The position numbers were made by a program, and so were the translations under genes. From Paenibacillus pabuli (GTDB lineage Bacteria > Bacillota > Bacilli > Paenibacillales > Paenibacillaceae): a stretch of DNA of 64,000 nucleotides. Location of the stretch: the NCBI RefSeq assembly GCF_039831995.1, contig NZ_JBDOIO010000003.1, positions 744,001 to 808,000 on the forward strand. The letters are read 5' to 3'. Under the pieces are notes generated by a model that saw nothing but the letters and a program-made list of their open reading frames with translations, did not search any database and was not told where the DNA came from. This document shows, piece by piece, positions 8,286 to 17,257 of this stretch. The first letter of the stretch is position 1. Each line of letters opens with the position of its first letter.

Positions 8286-8330
8286 ACTGCACCTCCAATT
8301 GGTAGTTGTGTCTAACAATTGGGGTGCAGT
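8286..8330. repeat. Hairpin resembling IS3/IS150-type ends, second copy
   Basis: ACTGCACCTCCAATTGGTAG and CTAACAATTGGGGTGCAGT are near-perfect inverse copies (one extra base, one mismatch) separated by 6 nt. Related to 5638-5679. Confidence 0.45.
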
Positions 8331-8419
8331 TCAAGTCGGGAGTGGTTTTTTTGTTTGTATAATGATGTATTTACTTAGCATTTGAATGAATTCATCACGG
8401 TGAAAGGCGTCACAAGTCA

Positions 8420-8447
8420 TTAAGCTAACGGGAAACGTTAGCTCAAT
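8420..8447 (+). repeat. Short hairpin repeat
   Basis: TTAAGCTAACGGGAAACGTT followed by AGCTCAAT; GCTAACG pairs with CGTTAGC around GGAAA, the best stem in the family. Confidence 0.7.
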
Positions 8448-8459
8448 CAAAATCATCTT

Positions 8460-8494
8460 GGAGCAGTTTGCTGCGTTGGCTCTGCTCCATTTTT
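8460..8494 (+). terminator. Terminator-like hairpin
   Basis: GGAGCAG and CTGCTCC pair across a 15-nt loop, then ATTTTT. It directly follows a short hairpin repeat and is far from any upstream stop codon. Confidence 0.5.
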
Positions 8495-8663
8495 ACATTC
8501 TTTTTTTTGTTTACTTAGAATCTATATCTGCCTAGTACTGTAAGTAAGTAGTTGAGCAAACCACAAGCCTGAAAGGTTGAATACATATTTATTTTACTTT
8601 TTCGTGGCCTTCTGACTGTCTCTGGTGTCTAATTCAATGTAAATCAAGAGGAGGTTCTTTACC

Positions 8664-9887
8664 ATGTCAGGAGCTCATGACACAAATCCTGTTTATCCGG
8701 ATAAACAGGAAAGTATCACCAACTTTGAAGACGCTTATGAGCGGTATCGACAAAGAATCTGCAAGTACTTTTCGTTGAAGTTGAATCCGATGGTTGCAGA
8801 TGATTTGACTCAACAGGTTTTTTTAAAAGCTGTCGAGAATCTTCACCAATTTCAAGGTAAATCAAATTTATTCACGTGGATATTCAAGATTGCTCAGAAT
8901 ACAGTGAAAAACGAATATCGAAGGTTATCGCGAAAAAAAGAATCTCCGTTTGATTTCACAGGATATGAATCCCAGTCGATCTCCCTTGAATTTACGAAAT
9001 ATGTTGATTTTCGAATTGATATTGGAGTTGCACTAAAACAGCTAGATGAGAAGGACCAAGAAATCATTGCATTACGCTTTTTCGTGGACTGCACATTGCT
9101 TGAAATTTCTAAGATCGTAGGGATGCGTGAAAGTGCAGTGAAAAACAGACTCTATAGGGCTTTAGAAAAACTTAAAAAGGAACTGAAAGAATGGGGAGGC
9201 GTTACGATCATGTCTATTCAAGATTTGATTTCAATTGTTAATAAGGGTGAAAACGAGGGTTTAAATAACCGGCTCAAAAAGGTACACCATGATCTGTTCA
9301 ATGAACTAAGTGATCATATTGAACGAATCTCGTTAAAGTACAATTATCATCCATCACGAAAAGTAACTATTGAAGTATATCCTGATCTGCCATCGTTTCA
9401 CCAAGCGGTCGGAGAAGCAGATGCTCCGAATTGGTTCATGGGTACCTATGAAGGAAGTATTCTTAAGATTGTATCTCCATTAAATCCAGGACCGGAGCAT
9501 ACCTATCAATCAATTCTCAAAGGAACAGTTCATTTGTTCACCATGTGGCTAATAAGTGAAATCAATCCGAAGGCTCCAAAATGGATAAGGCAGGGGATTG
9601 GTGGATATGAAGCCAAACTGATGACTCAGGACTATATTGAAGATACAACGAAAGAGGCTATTCAACATTTAGCAATCCCAACGTTCGAACAATTAGATAA
9701 TGATACCTGGGATTTTGATACGATGAAGGGTTTTCAGTTCTCGTACCTATTCGTGAAGTTTGTTGTTCAGCAATATGGAATAGACCTTTTAAACAAATTG
9801 ATCCGCAACCCTCAGGATTTTAATGGTATCTATCAATGTTCCGAGAAGGAATTGCATCAGAAGATGGTTGAGTTTATAAGTAAGTAA
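8664..9887 (+). CDS. ECF sigma factor fused to a degenerate peptidase MA-like domain
   Basis: A 407-residue protein, twice the length of a normal ECF sigma factor. Residues 22-95 are sigma region 2 (DDLTQQVFLKAVENLHQFQGKSNLFTWIFKIAQN, then NEYRR) and about 118-175 are region 4 (LDEKDQEIIALRFFVDCTLLEISKIVG, VKNRLYRALEKLKKEL). After a linker, residues 190-405 look like the gluzincin peptidase MA superfamily: strand-rich YPDLPSFHQAVG, ILKIVSPLNPGP, then GTVHLFTMWL where active enzymes have HExxH, and PKWIRQGIGGYEAK where they have PxWxxEGxAxY. Both catalytic Glu positions are replaced, so hydrolysis is unlikely. No anti-sigma gene follows, so the C-terminal domain may itself control the sigma part. 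Ribosome binding site AGAGGAGG. Confidence 0.85.
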   Translation: MSGAHDTNPVYPDKQESITNFEDAYERYRQRICKYFSLKLNPMVADDLTQQVFLKAVENLHQFQGKSNLFTWIFKIAQNTVKNEYRRLSRKKESPFDFTGYESQSISLEFTKYVDFRIDIGVALKQLDEKDQEIIALRFFVDCTLLEISKIVGMRESAVKNRLYRALEKLKKELKEWGGVTIMSIQDLISIVNKGENEGLNNRLKKVHHDLFNELSDHIERISLKYNYHPSRKVTIEVYPDLPSFHQAVGEADAPNWFMGTYEGSILKIVSPLNPGPEHTYQSILKGTVHLFTMWLISEINPKAPKWIRQGIGGYEAKLMTQDYIEDTTKEAIQHLAIPTFEQLDNDTWDFDTMKGFQFSYLFVKFVVQQYGIDLLNKLIRNPQDFNGIYQCSEKELHQKMVEFISK

Positions 9888-9906
9888 CTCATACAAAAAT
9901 GTATGT

Positions 9907-9937
9907 TGCCCGGGTATTGAAATGGGCTTCTTTTAAT
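9907..9937 (+). terminator. Probable terminator after the sigma factor gene
   Basis: GCCC pairs with GGGC (9 nt loop region GGGTATTGAAAT), followed by TTCTTTTAATT. Short stem, good U-tail. Confidence 0.5.
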
Positions 9938-9977
9938 TGACTAGATAGGTATTTTCTAATTTTCATTGCTCCAATTC

Positions 9978-10008
9978 ATTAAACTAACGGGAAACAATAG
10001 CTTAATAG
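9978..10008 (+). repeat. Short hairpin repeat
   Basis: ATTAAACTAACGGGAAACAA followed by TAGCTTAATAG. It stands 40 nt before the long composite repeat. Confidence 0.65.
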
Positions 10009-10049
10009 AACTAAGGAAGCAGCTGAAATTGTCGAGGGACTCTTACGAA

Positions 10050-10260
10050 GCATACATGTCGAGGGACAAGAACATGTTCCCATTGAAGTCGCTTTTTTAG
10101 CGGCTTTTTTATTTTATCGGTACAAGTTCTTGTCCCAAGCCAAGGACAAGAACTTGTACCGATTGCCTTATTGGACAAGAACATGTTCCTATTACCGATT
10201 AGATGTATATCTAATCGTTATTCGCCCGTTCATTAACATAACGGGCAGGTTAGCGCAAAC
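10050..10260 (+). repeat. Composite intergenic repeat, full copy A
   Basis: An element of about 205 nt, shared almost unchanged with 24053-24262. In order it has GGGACAAGAACATGTTCCC; a small terminator-like hairpin (AGTCGC-TTTTTT-AGCGGCT then TTTTTT); a perfect 20-bp inverted repeat with an 8-nt loop (10116-10135 and 10144-10163, arms starting ATCGGTACAAGTTC); GGACAAGAACATGTTCC again; GATTAGATGTATATCTAATC; and at the end the short hairpin repeat (10231-10260, AACGGGCAGGTTAGC). It carries no gene; a 77-codon frame inside it is an artefact of the repeat. Confidence 0.75.
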
Positions 10261-10434
10261 TTCGAACAATTGTACAAACATAGAGCGATTGGCTTTTGTG
10301 CGGAATAAGATCTTAAAAAAGAAGAAAGAATATCTTAGAATTGAATTCGATTATGAAGGTTAATTAGTTAAAAAATCGCATTTTAGAAGTTGACATCTGT
10401 TTTAACTCTTGACTTCAAATGGATCATGTGTTAA

Positions 10435-10448
10435 TTTGTATATGCAAA
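10435..10448. promoter_or_regulatory. Candidate MarR operator, site 1
   Basis: TTTGTATATGCAAA is an almost perfect 14-nt palindrome just before the MarR start codon. Related sites lie at 10923-10936 (TTTGCATGTACAAC) and 11000-11013 (TGTGTATATACAAA region). A role as binding site for the adjacent MarR protein is inferred from position and symmetry. Confidence 0.55.
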
Positions 10449-10464
10449 TGAGAGGTGAATAAAA

Positions 10465-10902
10465 GTGATAAGAGATGAATCAATTTTGTCTTTATGTTTA
10501 TATTTCACATCGAATCGTTTTGCTCGTTACATGACAAAGATTGCAGAAGAGGCTTTTGCAGAGACTGATCTGTCCCCAAATTACTTGTATCTCTTAACAA
10601 TTGTAAATCTGTATCCTGGAATCACACAAAAAGAAATCTCTGATAAATTGTCAATTGCTCCTTCCACGAGTACAAGATTTATTGATAAACTTGAAAAACT
10701 TGAATTAGTTTATCGACGATTAGAATGGAAGGAAGCACATATACATTTGACAAAAAAAGGGATCGATTTTTGCGAGAAATTGGATAAATGTTTTGATAAA
10801 CTTGACAAACGATATTTTTCAATCTTGGGAATAGAAAAAAGTAATGAACTTGCAAAGAACCTTAACGAAGCGAGTGAAATCTTAAAAAAAGAGGGCTTGT
10901 AA
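10465..10902 (+). CDS. MarR-family transcriptional regulator 1
   Basis: A 145-residue winged-helix regulator of the MarR family, which act as dimers binding palindromic operators and respond to small phenolic or hydrophobic ligands or oxidation. The winged helix is at about residues 45-105: ITQKEISDKLSIAPSTSTRFIDKLEKLELVYRR, then the wing WKEAHIHLTKKG. The N- and C-terminal helices form the dimer interface. The start is GTG with GAGGTG 9 nt upstream. A near-perfect palindrome lies between -30 and -17 of the start, and two similar sites are in the gap before the next gene (a luciferase-like monooxygenase), so self-control and control of that gene are likely. Confidence 0.88.
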   Translation: MIRDESILSLCLYFTSNRFARYMTKIAEEAFAETDLSPNYLYLLTIVNLYPGITQKEISDKLSIAPSTSTRFIDKLEKLELVYRRLEWKEAHIHLTKKGIDFCEKLDKCFDKLDKRYFSILGIEKSNELAKNLNEASEILKKEGL

Positions 10903-10914
10903 CTCTTTTTTTTA
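10885..10914 (+). terminator. Probable terminator of the MarR 1 gene
   Basis: AAAAAGAG pairs with CTCTTTTTT across the stop codon, with a T-run of 8-9. The weak stem makes the call moderate. Confidence 0.5.
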
Positions 10915-11257
10915 ATTAATCGTTTGCATGTACAACTGAATAGTTAAGTTATATATTATCGTTCAATTAGAAGAAGATACACTCTTTTTTTGTTTATCAT
11001 GTGTATATACAAATGAATAATTCAAAGACATCATTTGATGGAGAATAGTAAAAAGAGTATTTTTTAAAAATTCTATTAAAGGGATTTTAGCATCTTGCGA
11101 AATGGGCTATAAACGAATTAGTGGATAACCTAAAAAAGTTCACTTTAAATTTTCCCTAGAAATTCATTAATTACAGTAAGAATCGTCTAATTTACGTGGC
11201 CAACTAATCCTAAAATACAAGCTAGTGCTTCATTTTCTAAAGAAGAGGGGAACAAAC
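10903..11257 (+). promoter_or_regulatory. Intergenic control region before LLM monooxygenase 1
   Basis: About 355 nt with no gene. Holds two candidate MarR sites: TTTGCATGTACAAC (10923-10936) and the palindrome TGTATATACA (11002-11011) with the same CAAATGAATA flank as site 1. No clear -35/-10 pair could be assigned with confidence. Confidence 0.5.
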
Positions 11258-12280
11258 ATGTCCGTTGAAAACACTGCAACAAAAAAGAAGTTAGGTGCAA
11301 TTCCAATATCAATACTTGATTCGGCAACAGTTAGTGAGGGAAGTACACCTGCGGATTCTTTTAAAAATTTGCTTGATCTTGCACAGCATGCTGAAGCCTG
11401 GGGATTTAATCGTTACTGGTTGGCAGAACATCATAATCTTGCGCCTATCGCAAGCTCGGCTACATCTGTTCTAATAAGCCACATTGCAGCAGGTACAAAT
11501 AGAATACGAGTTGGATCTGGTGGAATAATGTTACCTAACCATGCGCCATTGGTAATCGCAGAGCAGTTCGGTTCTTTGGAATCACTATATCCGAATCGCA
11601 TCGATCTAGGATTAGGCCGGGCAACAGGCAGTGACCAATCCACAGCGAGAGCTTTAAGAAGGGAAAGAGCAATTGAATTCCCTGAACAAGTCAATGAATT
11701 AATGGCATATTTTGATCCATCTAAATCCGACTCAGAGAATCCAGTAAAAGCGATTCCAGGGGAGGGGTTGAAAATACCGATATGGCTATTAGGATCGAGT
11801 GATTTCAGTGCAAGGTTAGCCGCTTATTTAGGCCTTCCTTTTTCATTCGCAGGTCACTTTTCTCCATCTTACACATTCCCTGCGATTCAAACATATAGGG
11901 AGAATTTTAAACCTTCAGAATCATTAAAAGAGCCTTATGTCATGATGGGTTTGAACCTGTCGGCAGCAGATACAGATGAGAAGGCAAATTGGCTCTTTTC
12001 TTCCTTAAAACAAAGCAGCCTGGCCATGGTTCGGGGTAAGGCAGCACCTATCCAACCTCCAGCGGATATGGATACGATTTGGAACGAAAATGAAAAGCAA
12101 TTTATCTCTCAATCCTTAAAAGGAAGTATTGTGGGGAGTCCGCAAACCGTTAAGGATCAACTTCAAACCTTTATTGAAAACACTCAAGCAGATGAGATTA
12201 TATTAACTTCTTACTTTTATGATCACAAGGACCGCCTCAAGTCGTACGAAATCATAAGCGATTTCATAAATAAAGCTTAA
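11258..12280 (+). CDS. LLM-class flavin-dependent oxidoreductase 1 (luciferase-like)
   Basis: A 340-residue member of the bacterial luciferase-like (LLM) superfamily, using reduced FMN or F420 bound in a TIM barrel. The single-component group with RYWLAEHHN (residues 60-70) and [23 protein letters not shown], then [17 protein letters not shown] is unmistakable. The group is common in Firmicutes (YhbW/YtmO-like) and often oxidises small ketones, sulfur compounds or xenobiotics; the substrate here is unknown. A frame open from 11225 is set aside because GAAGAGGGG lies 7 nt before the ATG at 11258. It is related to LLM 3 (20619). MarR 1 with three palindromic sites lies upstream and three ketosteroid-isomerase-like genes follow. 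Confidence 0.9.
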   Translation: MSVENTATKKKLGAIPISILDSATVSEGSTPADSFKNLLDLAQHAEAWGFNRYWLAEHHNLAPIASSATSVLISHIAAGTNRIRVGSGGIMLPNHAPLVIAEQFGSLESLYPNRIDLGLGRATGSDQSTARALRRERAIEFPEQVNELMAYFDPSKSDSENPVKAIPGEGLKIPIWLLGSSDFSARLAAYLGLPFSFAGHFSPSYTFPAIQTYRENFKPSESLKEPYVMMGLNLSAADTDEKANWLFSSLKQSSLAMVRGKAAPIQPPADMDTIWNENEKQFISQSLKGSIVGSPQTVKDQLQTFIENTQADEIILTSYFYDHKDRLKSYEIISDFINKA

Positions 12281-12423
12281 TAAATGAAAAAGCTTAATTC
12301 TTATTCGTTTTCTTTAGAAGGGAGTTATCCTTTGAAGGAGGTGGTGTACGGGATTGAACTGCTTGACCTAATATGTATTGTAATGATGATCCTCTAAACC
12401 AATATAAAAGGAGATTATAAAAA

Positions 12424-12909
12424 ATGAACAACAAACTTAATTTGAAAGAAATTAGTTGGAAAGAAGTTTTAAAAGATATTGCGCTAAATAAAGAGACATC
12501 TAATATCCCTACAGGCACGCCTGCCCCAGAGCACATGAAAAAAGCGATGCAAAGCTATATTGATATGATTAATAAAAACTATCATGAAGGTACACTTAAT
12601 TTGTTTGCCGATAATTACACCCTTGAAGATCCATTTGGTACAAAAGCTTTAACCATTAGCAATGGATTTTCAGCAGAAGATTTTGAAGATGAAGAAGTGC
12701 AATTTACTCCGAAGAAAGCCGAATTAATATCTCCAATTAGTACATCATATGGGAATCAAGCAGCTATGGCATTCAAACTGTGGATGGATGTTGGGGGACA
12801 AGAAGTTACTATAGATATTGTTGACGTTATGAAATTTGATGAATCAGGCAAAATAATTGAAGTAGTGGCTCATTGGGGTAGGGATAATGTAAGCCTTGTT
12901 GAAAGTTAA
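12424..12909 (+). CDS. Ketosteroid isomerase-like (SnoaL/NTF2-fold) protein, copy 1
   Basis: A 161-residue NTF2-fold protein whose core aligns with bacterial delta-5-3-ketosteroid isomerase. Tyr45 in SYIDMIN, Asp69 in LEDPFGT and Asp134 in DIVDVMKFDE fall where the Pseudomonas enzyme has Tyr16, Asp40 and Asp103; the Tyr-to-Asp spacing (24 residues) is identical. The tail (GKIIEVVAHWGRDN) also matches. An N-terminal extension of about 35 residues (LKEISWKEVLKDIA) is extra. Such enzymes shift double bonds in steroid-like ketones, but many relatives have other roles. Ribosome binding site AAAGGAG. First of three tandem paralogues; LLM 1 is just upstream. Confidence 0.85.
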   Translation: MNNKLNLKEISWKEVLKDIALNKETSNIPTGTPAPEHMKKAMQSYIDMINKNYHEGTLNLFADNYTLEDPFGTKALTISNGFSAEDFEDEEVQFTPKKAELISPISTSYGNQAAMAFKLWMDVGGQEVTIDIVDVMKFDESGKIIEVVAHWGRDNVSLVES

Positions 12910-12967
12910 TAAAATAAAAACAAATAAGATAACCATTTAAAGCAATATGTCACAAAGGGATTTAAAA

Positions 12968-13441
12968 ATGAACAACAAAGAATTTAGTTGGAAGAAATTC
13001 ATGGAAGATTTAACACAAAAGAATGAAACATTAAATATCCCTACAAGTATACCGACGGAAGAGTATATGAGAAAGGTTCTGCAAGGTCATATTGACATGA
13101 TTAATAAAATAGGTACTACACCTACTTTTTTTTATTATGCTGATGATATAAGAGCTGAAGATCCAGTTGGAACAACAACTCTCTTAGGTAAAAAGGGGTT
13201 GACAGAAGATTTCGCAAAATTCTTTGATGTGCCATTTATTCCGAAAAAAGCAGAATTAGTAGCACCCATTAGCACAAGTTTTGGGAATGCAGCGGCTATG
13301 ACATTCAAATTTTACGCGGAAGTTGATGGTCAAGATATTTCAATTGATATTATTGAGGTCATAAAGTTTAATGAATCAGGTGAAATAATTGAACAAATGG
13401 CTTATTGGGGTAGGGAGAACGTCAAAATATTATTGAAATAG
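12968..13441 (+). CDS. Ketosteroid isomerase-like protein, copy 2 (catalytic residues changed)
   Basis: A 157-residue paralogue of the neighbours on both sides. It keeps the general-base Asp (Asp65 in AEDPVGT), but the position of the oxyanion-hole Tyr is His41 (QGHIDMIN) and that of the second oxyanion-hole Asp is Glu130 (IIEVIKFNE). Loss of both hydrogen-bond donors suggests a changed or lost activity. Start at 12968 (MNNKEF) is chosen over the ATG at 12947: AAAGGGA lies 8 nt upstream and the N-terminus then lines up with copies 1 and 3. Probably co-transcribed with the others (58 nt gap). Confidence 0.82.
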   Translation: MNNKEFSWKKFMEDLTQKNETLNIPTSIPTEEYMRKVLQGHIDMINKIGTTPTFFYYADDIRAEDPVGTTTLLGKKGLTEDFAKFFDVPFIPKKAELVAPISTSFGNAAAMTFKFYAEVDGQDISIDIIEVIKFNESGEIIEQMAYWGRENVKILLK

Positions 13442-13521
13442 AAGAAAGAATCCTTTTAATTTTAATTTTAATTTTTAAGAAAGTTAATTAAGCGAATATA
13501 AATTAAAGGGGATTATAAAAA

Positions 13522-14013
13522 ATGAACAAAGAACTTAATTGGAAAGAAATGAGCTGGAAAGATGTTCTAAAAGATATTACGCAAAATAAAGAAACATTGA
13601 ATATTCCAACAAACATGCCTACACAAGAACATATGAAGAAAGCTATGCAAAGCTATATCGAAGCAATTAATAATAAGAATCCAGAAGCTATGCATAATTT
13701 GTTTGCAGATAATGTTAGGGGTGAAGATCCAATTGGTACAAAACCTCGATTAACTACCAAGGGTTTTAAAACAGAAACTCCTAAAGAAGATGATGTGCAA
13801 TATATTCCGATAAAAGCCGAATTAATATCTCCGATTTCTACATCTTACGGGAATTCAGCAGCTATGGCATTTAAACTCTATATGGACGTGGGGGGACAAG
13901 TAGTTACTATAGATATTATTGACGTCATGAAATTTGATGAATCAGGTAAAATAATTGAAATAATGGCTCATTGGGGTAGGGAGAACGTCACCTTAATTAA
14001 TAGATGGAACTGA
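13522..14013 (+). CDS. Ketosteroid isomerase-like protein, copy 3
   Basis: A 163-residue paralogue, much closer to copy 1 than to copy 2 (shared SWKDVLKDI, NKETLNIPT, KAMQSYI, SPISTSYGN, AAMAFKLYMDVGGQ). All three catalytic positions are intact: Tyr45, Asp69 (GEDPIGT) and Asp134 (DIIDVMKFDE). Even the leader (GGGGATTATAAAAAATG against GGAGATTATAAAAAATG in copy 1) is duplicated, so copies 1 and 3 come from a recent tandem duplication that spanned or skipped copy 2. Functional role as for copy 1; substrate unknown. Confidence 0.85.
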   Translation: MNKELNWKEMSWKDVLKDITQNKETLNIPTNMPTQEHMKKAMQSYIEAINNKNPEAMHNLFADNVRGEDPIGTKPRLTTKGFKTETPKEDDVQYIPIKAELISPISTSYGNSAAMAFKLYMDVGGQVVTIDIIDVMKFDESGKIIEIMAHWGRENVTLINRWN

Positions 14014-14052
14014 TTCAAATGATAAATATAATACCATATATCGATGGCGACT

Positions 14053-14076
14053 TGATTAACGGGCATTAGGATAGCC
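14053..14076 (+). repeat. Short hairpin repeat, diverged
   Basis: TGATTAACGGGCATTAGGAT followed by AGCC, same orientation as all other copies. Confidence 0.45.
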
Positions 14077-14204
14077 GATCCAGAACGAAATGTCTTTGCG
14101 AAGGCTTAAGCAGAGTTTACACCTTTTTACGTAGACATTGCACATTAATCGCCAAAGTGCCATGTATAATTGAAGCAAACTTTAATTTATACCTTGCCAA
14201 AACG

Positions 14205-14241
14205 AAAAGCCTCCAGACATGATATGTGTCTAGAGGCTTTC
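14205..14241 (+). terminator. Rho-independent terminator downstream of the isomerase genes
   Basis: AAAGCCTC-C-AGACA and TGTCT-A-GAGGCTTT pair (one mismatch) around a short loop, then CTC. Placed 190 nt after the last isomerase gene. Confidence 0.6.
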
Positions 14242-14450
14242 TCGGGTATTACTAGGATAGCTGGCTTTAAGACGCTGGTTAATAGCTTGTAGTAATCAGA
14301 GAGTAGCAGAGTCCAATGAATAAAATGCACTGGGTAAAGAGTACTTAAATTTTTTGCACATAAGAAAGTGTACTCGGAGTTATACTGAATGAAGGTCTGA
14401 AAATGACACTTTGATAAAATACGGTAAACTATTCATCAGAGGTGAGAAAT

Positions 14451-15179
14451 GTGGAAGCGTTGATTTATAGACTTTTAGCATATATGAATAATTCTCTTGA
14501 TAAGGATATAAATTATCATATTGCAAAACGCTTATTGGAAAATCTCGATAAGATTGAGGGGTTTTCATTAGAAACAGCAGCAGAAGCATGTAGTGTAGCT
14601 CCTTCTACAATCAATCGTTTTTGCAAAAAAATAGGGTTTAGGAATTTTTCGAATTTAAGGAATATGATTGTTAACAAGTACGGTGCATGTTTGGAAAAAA
14701 CAGATTCAAATTTAAATGCATACGGGTTTATCGAGCAGTTAAAAGAAAATGTAGAAATAATCGAGAATATCCCCGGAGAACAGATTGAACGGGTTGTTAA
14801 ACAAATTAATGAATCGAGCAGAATTGTAATACTAAGCTTTGAAAAACATCAACTACAAGCTATGGAGTTACAGAAAAAGTTACTTCTAACCGGGAAATTT
14901 TGCGAATGTGACACTAATCTGTTTAAACAAATGGCTGCTCTCGACGAACTGACGGAGGAGGATCTCGTTGTCACGATCTCTATTCAAGGATACATACTAT
15001 CTGAGGAGTTCTTTCTTGAGAAAATCACAAGAACAATGGGGAAGAAATTACTCATTACATTTTCAAAGACACACCAACATCAAGATGTATTTGATGAAGT
15101 TTTACAATGTGGAAAAATTGAAAATACCGCAGTCAGTAGTCAGACTTTATTACGATTGTTTGATGTAATGTTTCAATAA
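14451..15179 (+). CDS. MurR/RpiR-family transcriptional regulator
   Basis: A protein of about 242 residues with the RpiR layout: N-terminal helix-turn-helix (about residues 20-75, FSLETAAEACSVAPSTINRFCKKIGFRNFSNLR) and a C-terminal SIS-type sugar-phosphate binding domain (about 95-240, IVILSFEKHQLQAMELQKKLLLTGK, LVVTISIQGYILSEE). The usual Gly-Ser-rich motif of the SIS loop is weak. Such regulators sense phosphosugars. Two GTG codons are possible; 14451 is 6 nt after GAGGTG, so it is preferred to 14442. Next to it is a 6-phospho-beta-glucosidase gene, a natural target, now broken by a frameshift. Confidence 0.85.
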   Translation: MEALIYRLLAYMNNSLDKDINYHIAKRLLENLDKIEGFSLETAAEACSVAPSTINRFCKKIGFRNFSNLRNMIVNKYGACLEKTDSNLNAYGFIEQLKENVEIIENIPGEQIERVVKQINESSRIVILSFEKHQLQAMELQKKLLLTGKFCECDTNLFKQMAALDELTEEDLVVTISIQGYILSEEFFLEKITRTMGKKLLITFSKTHQHQDVFDEVLQCGKIENTAVSSQTLLRLFDVMFQ

Positions 15180-15210
15180 GTTCTATTATCAACATACTTC
15201 CTAAACCCAG

Positions 15211-15237
15211 AACTGGTCTATTTTTGACCAGTTTTTT
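15211..15237 (+). terminator. Rho-independent terminator of the RpiR gene
   Basis: AACTGGTC-TATTTTT-GACCAGTT with a T-run of 6, 31 nt after the stop. Confidence 0.85.
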
Positions 15238-15302
15238 AGGTGTGATTATATTAAGATAACAACAGAAACAATAGAGCAAAAAATATAATCATAACGTTTT
15301 AG

Positions 15303-16719
<1,417 letters not shown>

Positions 16720-16764
16720 GTCAACCATTAACAAAGAATAGTGTAAGATGGCAACGCCTTCTAG

Positions 16765-16794
16765 ACTCCCTTCATACATTGAATGGGAGTTTTC
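16765..16794 (+). terminator. Rho-independent terminator after the GH1 gene
   Basis: ACTCCC pairs with GGGAGT, extended by TTC/GAA, then TTTTC. Confidence 0.65.
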
Positions 16795-16862
16795 ATATCG
16801 TGAGTTTTATCTTAGACTAGCTGTCGAATTAAAATGAATGCTATATAGGGGTGAGATTAGCG

Positions 16863-17156
16863 TTGTTGAAGAAAAACTTTAAAATGACTATAACTACTGG
16901 TTTTGCTCGTCCTGCTACATTACTTGTTACAGCTGGTAGGATGTATAGATCAAACATATCTATAGAGTTTGAAGGTAGAATTGCCTGTCTCGAACAAGAT
17001 CCAATCACTTCATTCCGTGAGATTATGTCTTTGGATATCAATCCTGGCGCAGAAATCATTGTAAGAATTGATGGTCAAGATGAGTGTGAGGCAATACAAT
17101 GTATCGAAGAACAGTTTCTTATTAGAAAGTTAAGGGAAAGTGATATAGACAATTAG
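16863..17156 (+). CDS. HPr/Crh-like protein lacking the phosphorylatable His
   Basis: A protein of about 97 residues with the HPr fold of PTS phosphocarriers. TGFARPATLLV at about residues 12-22 aligns with the HPr block TG(I/L)HARPATLLV, but the active-site His15 is missing by a one-residue deletion. The serine region of HPr (KSIMGVMSL, site of HPr kinase) corresponds to TSFREIMSL, so a Ser is kept, and the end (GAEIIVRIDGQDECEAIQCIEEQF) fits the last strand and helix. In Bacillus the relative Crh also lacks His15 and serves only catabolite repression. A similar role here is inferred. TTG at 16863 lies 7 nt from AGGGGTGAG; GTG at 16851 lies inside that site. Confidence 0.75.
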   Translation: MLKKNFKMTITTGFARPATLLVTAGRMYRSNISIEFEGRIACLEQDPITSFREIMSLDINPGAEIIVRIDGQDECEAIQCIEEQFLIRKLRESDIDN

Positions 17157-17172
17157 AATAAAGTGTAGAGAA

Positions 17173-17257
17173 GCATGTCGAGGGACAAGAACTTGTACCA
17201 ATTGCCGGAATTGACAAGAACATAGTCCAATTTCCGATTAGATGAATATCTAAACAT
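17173..17257 (+). repeat. Composite intergenic repeat, partial copy B
   Basis: GGGACAAGAACTTGTACCAA, then ATTGCCGGAATTGACAAG and GATTAGATGAATATCTAA, matching the right half of the element at 10050-10260 with several mismatches. The left arm and terminator-like part are absent. Confidence 0.6.

Larger units (their letters stand above)
8229..8663. other. Intergenic stretch with repeats and a terminator-like hairpin
   Basis: Holds the insertion-sequence-end-like hairpin (8286-8330), a short hairpin repeat (8420-8447), a terminator-like hairpin (8460-8494) and the leader of the sigma factor gene. No coding frame is convincing. Confidence 0.45.
9888..10464. other. Non-coding region between sigma factor and MarR gene
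   Basis: About 575 nt taken up by a terminator (9907), a short hairpin repeat (9978), the long composite repeat (10050-10260) and the MarR promoter/operator (10390-10464). Confidence 0.6.
14014..14450. other. Intergenic stretch with hairpin repeat and terminator
   Basis: About 435 nt. Contains a diverged short hairpin repeat (14053), a terminator (14205) and the RpiR promoter region. Nothing else recognised. Confidence 0.45.

Noticed and set aside
10130..10363. 77-codon open frame after the sigma factor gene
   Set aside because: Lies within the composite repeat, beginning in its inverted repeat, with no ribosome binding site.
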